DNA of 64,000 bases from Blakeslea trispora (lineage: Eukaryota; Mucoromycota; Mucoromycetes; Mucorales; Choanephoraceae). The stretch is from the NCBI GenBank assembly GCA_025331445.1, contig JAIWNE010000004.1, forward strand, positions 434,001 through 498,000. The letters run 5' to 3'. The notes beneath the pieces are model-generated. The model was not told where the DNA came from. It worked only from the letters and a program-made list of their open reading frames with translations, and did no database searches. Positions 57,690 to 64,000 of this stretch are shown here, one piece after another; the first letter of the stretch is position 1; every line of letters starts with the position of its first letter. Made by a program: the position numbers and the translations under genes.

Positions 57690-57960
57690 TGATCATTTTT
57701 TCTCTCTTTTTCTCTCTCTCTTTATCAAAGTCTCTTTAGCTACGCCTCAATACCTCGTCGCCTTGATAACCTCAAAGGTAAGTAATAAAATTCTTTTCTT
57801 TACTGTTGTTGTTATCTAACTTGCTTTGTTGTACATAGCTCGAATCTCCACGATCTACGCAAGTCCATTATTGCACTAAGAGCAAAACACATTATTTACA
57901 AAAAAGAAAATACGCGTGCCTTTCCATCTACAAAACTACAAAACTACATATCTACAAATG
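57690..57960 (+). ncRNA. Candidate spliced non-coding transcript
   Basis: A pyrimidine-rich leader (57693-57735), then exon-like sequence ending CTCAAAG, a 61 bp intron 57778-57838 with donor GTAAGTAA, a branch-like CTAAC and acceptor GTACATAG, then further sequence. An inverted CCAAT box lies near 57637. The flanking exons carry no open frame longer than about 19 codons. It looks like a promoter plus first intron without a coding body, so either a non-coding RNA or a decapitated gene. Confidence 0.3.
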
Positions 57961-58007
57961 CTTTCAAGCTCTACAAGTCCTTCTTACGCGTTCTCTCTGC
58001 CTCTACT

Positions 58008-58226
58008 TCAAGCTTGATGGGGGGTAAGGACAAAGACTGATGCTGCCTTTCCTGATCCTATATAAAGTGGCTTACGACCGGAATCTAGTCCATTTTCGCG
58101 AACGACCTCTCGTTTTCTAGTATTGGGACTGAAGTCGGAATGACTGAGGGCAATTATGCCGCCTGATCTGTTAACACTATGAGCGTGTCCTGTAGGGATC
58201 TGGGCAGAGGAAGCGGGTACAGACAT
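58008..58226 (-). CDS. Small hypothetical ORF, uncertain
   Basis: 72 codons starting MSVPASSAQIPTGHAHSVNR and ending FVLTPHQA. The composition is less AT-biased than the surrounding spacer and has no low-complexity run, which is why it is listed. No domain or homologue recognised and no clear promoter. It may be a fragment of a larger, decayed or spliced gene. Confidence 0.25.
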   Translation of the reverse strand: MSVPASSAQIPTGHAHSVNRSGGIIALSHSDFSPNTRKREVVRENGLDSGRKPLYIGSGKAASVFVLTPHQA

Positions 58227-58760
58227 ACTTGTACTATTCCTCGTTAGTTGACTGGTATGGAGTTGCTAAGGATTTGGGATAGTGCGAACAGAACTGAGTC
58301 TTCTTTGGCTTATTCAAAAAAAAATGTAAGCCAAGGAAGGCTTGCCCTCTGAGTCTTTACTTTTTTTTGTCTTGCTTTGTTGTTGGAGGTGACTCTATTA
58401 CTAAACAACTCAAGACTTGCCTTTACTGATGCCTTGCTGGGTCCCTGCTTACATCTCCAACTGGGTCTCCTCAATTATGTTTCTGCCTCTTCCTCTGCTT
58501 ACTAAACAGTTATTGTCCATTCTCTATCTGTTTATTCCATTACAAGTACTTGTTTTCAAACATTTCAACCTAATTGTCTTTGTATCTATGGGTGATATAA
58601 CACAAAGGTTTAAGAAGATATTTCCTTTTTGTTTACTTAATAAAAAACCATTTTGCTTTTTTCTTATTAAACAAAGAAAATAAGGGAATATGAAATGTTG
58701 ATCATTTTATTGAAATATGTATAATGTAATGTTATTTATATGCATAATATAGACAGATGT

Positions 58761-61700
58761 TTAACCGCGAAGAGTGCCCATGACAAGAGCAAGCAAAGCC
58801 ATTCTAACATAAAGACCATATCTCATTTGACGGAAATAGGCAGCTCTTTGGTCAAAATCAACTTCGGGTTCAATTTCATTTACACGGGGCAAAGGATGCA
58901 AGACAATCATTTGTGACTTGGCCTTACTCAAGACATCATTGTTCAAGATAAAGGAATCCTTGACACGGAGGTATTCTTCTTCTGTGCTGAAACGTTCCTT
59001 TTGAACACGAGTCATATACAAAACGTCAGTGGTACCAATAACTTCATCCAAAGAACTATAAACGTTCTGTTGAATACCAGCAGCTGCTACTTCTTCCATA
59101 ACATCTTTGGGCATGGACAAGGATTCAGGACAGACATAGTTGATGGTGACTTGATAGTAGGCCAAGATCTTGACCAAAGAGTGAACAGTACGGCCGTTCT
59201 TTAAATCGCCTACTAGAGTAATAGTCAACCCGTTCACAGTACCAAGTTCTTCACGGATAGTAAAGGTATCCAAGAAAGCCTGAGTAGGATGTTCACCAAT
59301 ACCATCACCAGCGTTGATAATAGGTACTTTAGAATATTTAGCAGCAATCTGAGCAGATCCAGGCTGAGGATGACGCAAGATAATCACATCAGAGTAACAA
59401 CCCAAGGTGCGGACAGTATCAGCAAGAGATTCACCTTTTTGTACAGATGAGGTAGAAGCAGTGACACTAACAACCTTACCACCCAAGCGATACATGGCAG
59501 CCTCAAAGGAAGAAGAAGTACGGGTGGAGGGTTCAAAGAACATGGTACTCATAACACGACCTTGCAACAAATTGATGGAGCCATAGAGTTCAACCAAGTT
59601 ACGCATTTCATGTGCAACACCAAACAACAGATGGAGATCACTACGATCAAATTGCTTGGAACGTAAGATATGCTTGCGATAGAAGGGAGAGCGACTGACA
59701 ACACGAGCTAAAGAAGCAGAGATTTCATAAGTAGGCAAGGTGAAAGGCACCATCTGTTGATCGCTGGCACCAGCTAACTTGATAGGATCAAATGGCTGGA
59801 TAGATTTTCTTTCGGGCGCAGTCTCAGGTATGTCTGTCAGGTTAACAGCAGAAGTCTTGGCAATTGAAGTCTCGCTCTTGTTAGGTACAGGAACATCTTC
59901 GGCAACAGCCTTGGCTTGAACAGAAAGATCGCGACCCAAGAGACCAGAGGTTCGGATGACACCATCCATAAAGACAGTGACACCGTTAATAACCACACGA
60001 CTTACAGTACCTTGTGTCTTCTTGCCAGCAAGTACACCTGTATTCCAGACCTTGAGGCGATCCAATTCAACCTCAATATAGGTATCAGGTTGAGAAGAGA
60101 GGCTAAAGATGCGTCTAGGGTTTTCGCTCATGCGTTCAACAATATCTTGAACAGTCAAGCGGTGCTCGGCAACAGCAGTCAAAAGCAAAGGTAAAGCTTC
60201 AGCAATACCAGCAGTGGCCAAACCATCTAATTTAGAAGGAGTGGATCCAATAGAGAAACAATCAATGATCTTCAATTTCTTCCAGAGACCTTCTTGATCA
60301 GCAGCAGAGGGTAACAAAGGACTATCTACTTGACCACGATGGAAGAACAAAGAATAGACGGAAACATCGCAAGTGACCTTCAAACCCTTGCTCTTTGTCA
60401 TTTCTATCAAAGCCAGGTCGTCCTTGCTGGTCACGTTAGATACATGAATTACACGGTTGTGAATAGATGCAAGTAGCAAGATAGAAGCAAGGTCAGTACC
60501 CTTGGCTTCAGTGATCAAGATTTGGTCACTAGGCCAGGAGTCAAAGACAGAATCGAATACAGAGACGTTGCCGCCACCGATTTTATCAGTATTGACATAG
60601 ACAGCAGCAGCAGCGGAAGCCAGAGAAGCAAGCTTATCAGCGTTTTCAGCAGTAGCAGTAATGCTCAGGAGATAATCAACAACAGCGTGTTTCTTGGCAG
60701 CATTGCTTAGGGACTCTAAAGAAGAGGCGTCCTTGACATCAGCACAGACAGCAGAAACAGTTGTCAAACCTGACTTGAGAGAGGCCTCGGTAATCTGAGC
60801 AAGATCTTCAGCAGAGGACAAGAAGGTATTGATGTTGAAGAGTCCAGGCAAAGTAGCAGTAGAACTGCTGCTCTTGAAATCGACACCAAGGATCTCGAAG
60901 TCCTTTTTGCGAGCAAGAGCTTCCACAAATAACTTGGCACACTTGACATTGGTCAAGAGAGGGATAGAATAATCCACAGCCATACGACGAGAACGGTAAC
61001 CCTTAGACATGTAAGAAGCAGGACGACGGAAACGGTTTCTAGAGGGCAAGTTGATGTAGAGATCAATCATGTTGTTAGACAAATGTTGTTGGAGAGAGTA
61101 CTCAGCCTTGAGCTTGTCGTCAACATCACCGTCCAAGAGATCCAAGTGCTTAACAGGGATGTTGTGTTCAGAAATGAAATCGGCAGTACCAGTAGTAGCG
61201 AAGAGGCTATAACCGAGTTCATGCAATTTGCTAACAGCAGGCAACATTTCCATCTTTTCCTTGTAAGAACCAATGGAAAGCAAAATGTTCTTCTTGGGAA
61301 GAGAGAAACCAGTAGCTAACAAGGCCTTCATGTAGGCTTGGTATTTGTCTTTACCAAAGCAAGCAACTTCACCTGTAGAGGCCATTTCGACACCCAAGAC
61401 AGGATCAGCACCCGACAATCGACTGAAAGAGAATTGTGGGACCTTGATACCTACATAATCCTTAGGAATACTGACTTTAGGGTAAGGCTCTACAGGGAGA
61501 CCCAACATGGCAGTTGTAGCCATCTCAACCAAGTCAACGCCTAGTACTTTAGAGACAAAAGGGAATGAACGAGCAGCACGCACATTACATTCAATCACCT
61601 TGATTTCATTGTTCTTGGCAATGAATTGAATGTTAAAGGGACCAGTGATGTTAAGAGCACGACCGATCTTTGCAGTGGCCTCTTCAATCTTACGAACAGT

Positions 61701-64000
61701 TTCAGGGTCCAAGTCCTGAGGTGGCAAAATCAAAGTAGCATCACCAGAGTGAACACCAGCATTTTCAACATGTTCGGAAACGACATGCATGATCAATTTA
61801 CCATCCAAAGCAACTGCGTCCATTTCTATCTCCTTTGCATCTTCAATATATTTGGAGATAACAACAGGGTAATCACGAGATACAGCAGCGGCTTCCTTGA
61901 GGTAAGACTCCAAATCATCCTTGGAAGACACAACATTCATGGCAGCGCCAGAGAGAACATAGGAAGGTCTGACTAAAACGGGATAACCCACCTTACCACA
62001 GAACTCTTCAGCCTCTTCAAAGCTGGTCAACTCTTTCCAGAGAGGTTGATCTACACCAATGTTATCACACATACGAGAGAACTTGTAACGGTTTTCGGCA
62101 TTATCAATCATTTCGGGTGAGGTACCAAGGACCTTGACATTTTGACGGTACAAGGGTAAAGCAATGTTGTTGGGGGTTTGTCCACCCATAGACATCATGA
62201 CACCGGAAGACTTTTCGATTTCATAGATATCAAGTACACGTTCCAAATTGATGTTTTCAAAGTAAAGACGATCGGCTTCATCATAATCAGTTGAGACTGT
62301 TTCAGGATTGTAGTTGACCATGACAGTCTTGATACCCTTTTCACGCAGTGTACGGATAGATCTAACGGCACACCAATCGAATTCAACAGAAGAACCAATA
62401 CGATAAACACCAGATCCCAGCACCATAACACCCTTATCTTCAAACTCGATATCGTGTTCGACAGCATTGTAGGTCATGTACAAGTAGTTGGTGAAAGCAG
62501 GGAATTCAGCAGCAACAGTATCAATTTGCTTGACAAAGGGTGTGACACCAAATTCTTGACGGAGCTTACGAACAGCTAACTCGTTGCTGTTGATCTTGTT
62601 GGCAATTTGACGGTCGGAGAAACCGAGTTGCTTGGCTGAACGAATCAAATTACCAGGAACATTAGCCTTGGTGAATCCAGTCAAACGCTCGCCGAGGTTA
62701 TGGATACGCATCAACTTGTTCAAGAACCACTTGTCAATTCTAGTCAATTCCCAGATGCGATCGACAGTGTAGCCCTTCTTCATGGCATTGGCGATGGCAA
62801 ACAAACGTTGATCAGAGGGATGAGTGAGTTCATAATCAATGTCTTCTTCATTGATAATATCAGACTATAGAGGAAGAGAGATTAGAAAAACAAATACAAA
62901 AGTTTGAAGTATAGTGTGACTTACAGCATCAAATCCGACCAAGTTATAATCAATAGCACGAATGGCTTTTTGCATTGTTTCCTCAAAGGTACGACCAATG
63001 GCCATCACTTCACCAACAGACTTCATAGAAGAAGAAAGGGCAGTACTAACACGGCTGAACTTCTTGAGATCCCAACGAGGAATCTTGACAACACAGTAAT
63101 CAAGAGAGGGTTCGAAACAAGCGCAGGTGACCTTGGTAACACTGTTAGAGACTTCATTCAAAGGAATACCCAAACCAAGTTTAGCAGCAACAAAAGCAAG
63201 AGGATAACCAGTAGCCTTAGAGGCAAGAGCAGATGAACGTGAAAGACGAGCATTCACTTCAATGATACAATATTCCTTGGAGAACGGGTTCAAAGCATAT
63301 TGAATGTTACATTCACCAACAACGCCCAAGTGACGGATGACATTGACAGCAGTTGTACGAAGCATGTTATAATCCTCATCAGAAAGAGTTTGAGATGGGG
63401 CAACGACAATGGAGTCACCAGTGTGGATACCAAGAGGATCAAAGTTTTCCATGTTACATACAGTGATACAGTTATCTTGACAATCACGAACAACTTCATA
63501 CTCAATTTCTTTCCATCCCTTCATGGACTTTTCAATCAATACTTGAGGAGAAGTAGCAAAGGCTTTGTTACAGAGATTAACCAACTCAGGTTCGTTGTCA
63601 GCAAAACCAGAGCCAAGACCACCAAGAGCATAAGCAGCACGACAAATGACTGGATAACCGATCTTCTTTGCTGCAACACAAGCTTCTTCAACAGTCACTG
63701 CAGAAGCAGAGGGAGCACACTTTTCATTGATTTCATACAAAGCTTGAGCAAACAAATCACGATCTTCAGTAGTGATAACTGTATCAATCTGAGTACCAAG
63801 CACCTTAACACCAAGGCCTTCGAATTCATCCTTAAGAGCAATACCTACACTCAAGGCAGTCTGACCACCAAAAGTACAATAAATACCATCGGGTCTTTCG
63901 AACTCGATAACCTTGCGGACAAAGTCAGGAGTGACAGGCAAGAAATAGACTTTGTCAGCTAAGCCTTTTGAAGTTTGAATTGTAGCAATGTTGGGGTTGA
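58761..64000 (-). CDS. URA2: CAD-type carbamoyl-phosphate synthetase / aspartate transcarbamoylase (5' end outside window)
   Basis: Multifunctional enzyme for the first two steps of pyrimidine synthesis. Exons seen are 64000-62925 (continuing to the right) and 62864-58761, with a 60 bp phase-0 intron; about 1725 residues are visible. In order: first CPSase ATP-grasp half ([18 protein letters not shown]), oligomerisation domain, second ATP-grasp ([20 protein letters not shown]), MGS-like allosteric domain ([15 protein letters not shown], for UTP/PRPP control), a dihydroorotase-like domain, a linker, and aspartate transcarbamoylase ([39 protein letters not shown]). The DHOase-like part shows [11 protein letters not shown] where active enzymes have the metal-binding HxH, so it is inactive, as in yeast Ura2. 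The amidotransferase domain lies beyond the edge. Confidence 0.97.

Larger units (their letters stand above)
57021..58760. other. Gene-poor region between BRN1 and URA2
   Basis: 1.74 kb. No supportable protein gene. A consensus plus-strand intron with flanking exon-like sequence is present at 57778-57838, and a 72-codon minus-strand frame at 58226-58008. Other frames (57327-57533 and 58417-58683) have no motif. Confidence 0.5.

Noticed and set aside
1..64000. tRNA, rRNA, snRNA genes or intact transposons
   Set aside because: No B-box-like GGTTCGAATCC outside coding sequence, no rRNA-like stretch, and no transposase or reverse transcriptase motif found by eye; short ncRNAs could still be missed.

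Overview
The window is nuclear DNA of a filamentous fungus, most probably an early-diverging one of the Mucoromycota (Mucor/Rhizopus type). It is AT-rich. Most genes are split by many short introns of about 49-75 bp with GTAAG-like donors. The gene set is typical fungal housekeeping (POL1, MDM12, ILV5, YRA1, KEX1, LRO1, CCT7, MSP1, calmodulin, BRN1, URA2). The species cannot be named from the sequence. No rRNA, tRNA, CRISPR array or intact transposon was recognised. Exon borders were placed by eye from splice sites, reading phase and family conservation; in every multi-exon model the phases close without a frame break.

Layout. 1-2781 (+) is the C-terminal half of DNA polymerase alpha. 3860-5381 (+) is MDM12, convergent with a rhodanese-tyrosine phosphatase (8132-5501, -). 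8.3-12.1 kb holds an NmrA-like gene (-), an identical inverted copy of its 3' part (+), and an older decayed fragment. NIF3 (+) and a mitochondrial short/branched-chain acyl-CoA dehydrogenase (-) converge at 13.7 kb. After a 2.4 kb gap come ILV5 with a Gcn4-type site, YRA1 with a long first intron, a mitochondrial NADH-dependent flavoprotein reductase, a tail-anchored coiled-coil protein and KEX1 (12 exons), all on +. A FYVE-plus-armadillo gene with two microexons (-) converges on KEX1. Then follow a secreted pectin methylesterase and LRO1/PDAT (+), an HMG-box factor, CCT7 and MSP1 (-), and a 1018-residue SWIM zinc-finger protein with repeats (+). After another 2.4 kb gap come an orphan His-rich ORF (+), a HutD-aspartoacylase fusion and a NAPE-PLD-like hydrolase in tight tandem (-), acireductone dioxygenase (+), calmodulin (-), condensin BRN1 (-), a gene-poor 1.7 kb, and the URA2/CAD multienzyme (-), which runs off the right edge.

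How the genes relate. This is a normal compact eukaryotic neighbourhood rather than one pathway cluster. Shared themes are mitochondrial and membrane contact functions (MDM12, MSP1, the reductase, the acyl-CoA dehydrogenase, ILV5), lipid metabolism (LRO1, the NAPE-PLD-like enzyme, the FYVE protein) and signalling (calmodulin, phosphatase). Several pairs are divergent with short shared promoters (NmrA/NIF3, MSP1/SWIM, NAPE-PLD/ADI1). Others converge with 48-120 bp between stop codons.

The least ordinary items are the perfect 684 bp inverted duplication of the NmrA-like gene, the HutD-AspA/AstE fusion next to NAPE-PLD, the FYVE-ARM gene with 17 and 19 nt exons, the solitary SWIM-finger protein with a 12-unit Val-Pro-Thr repeat, and the 511 bp YRA1 intron.
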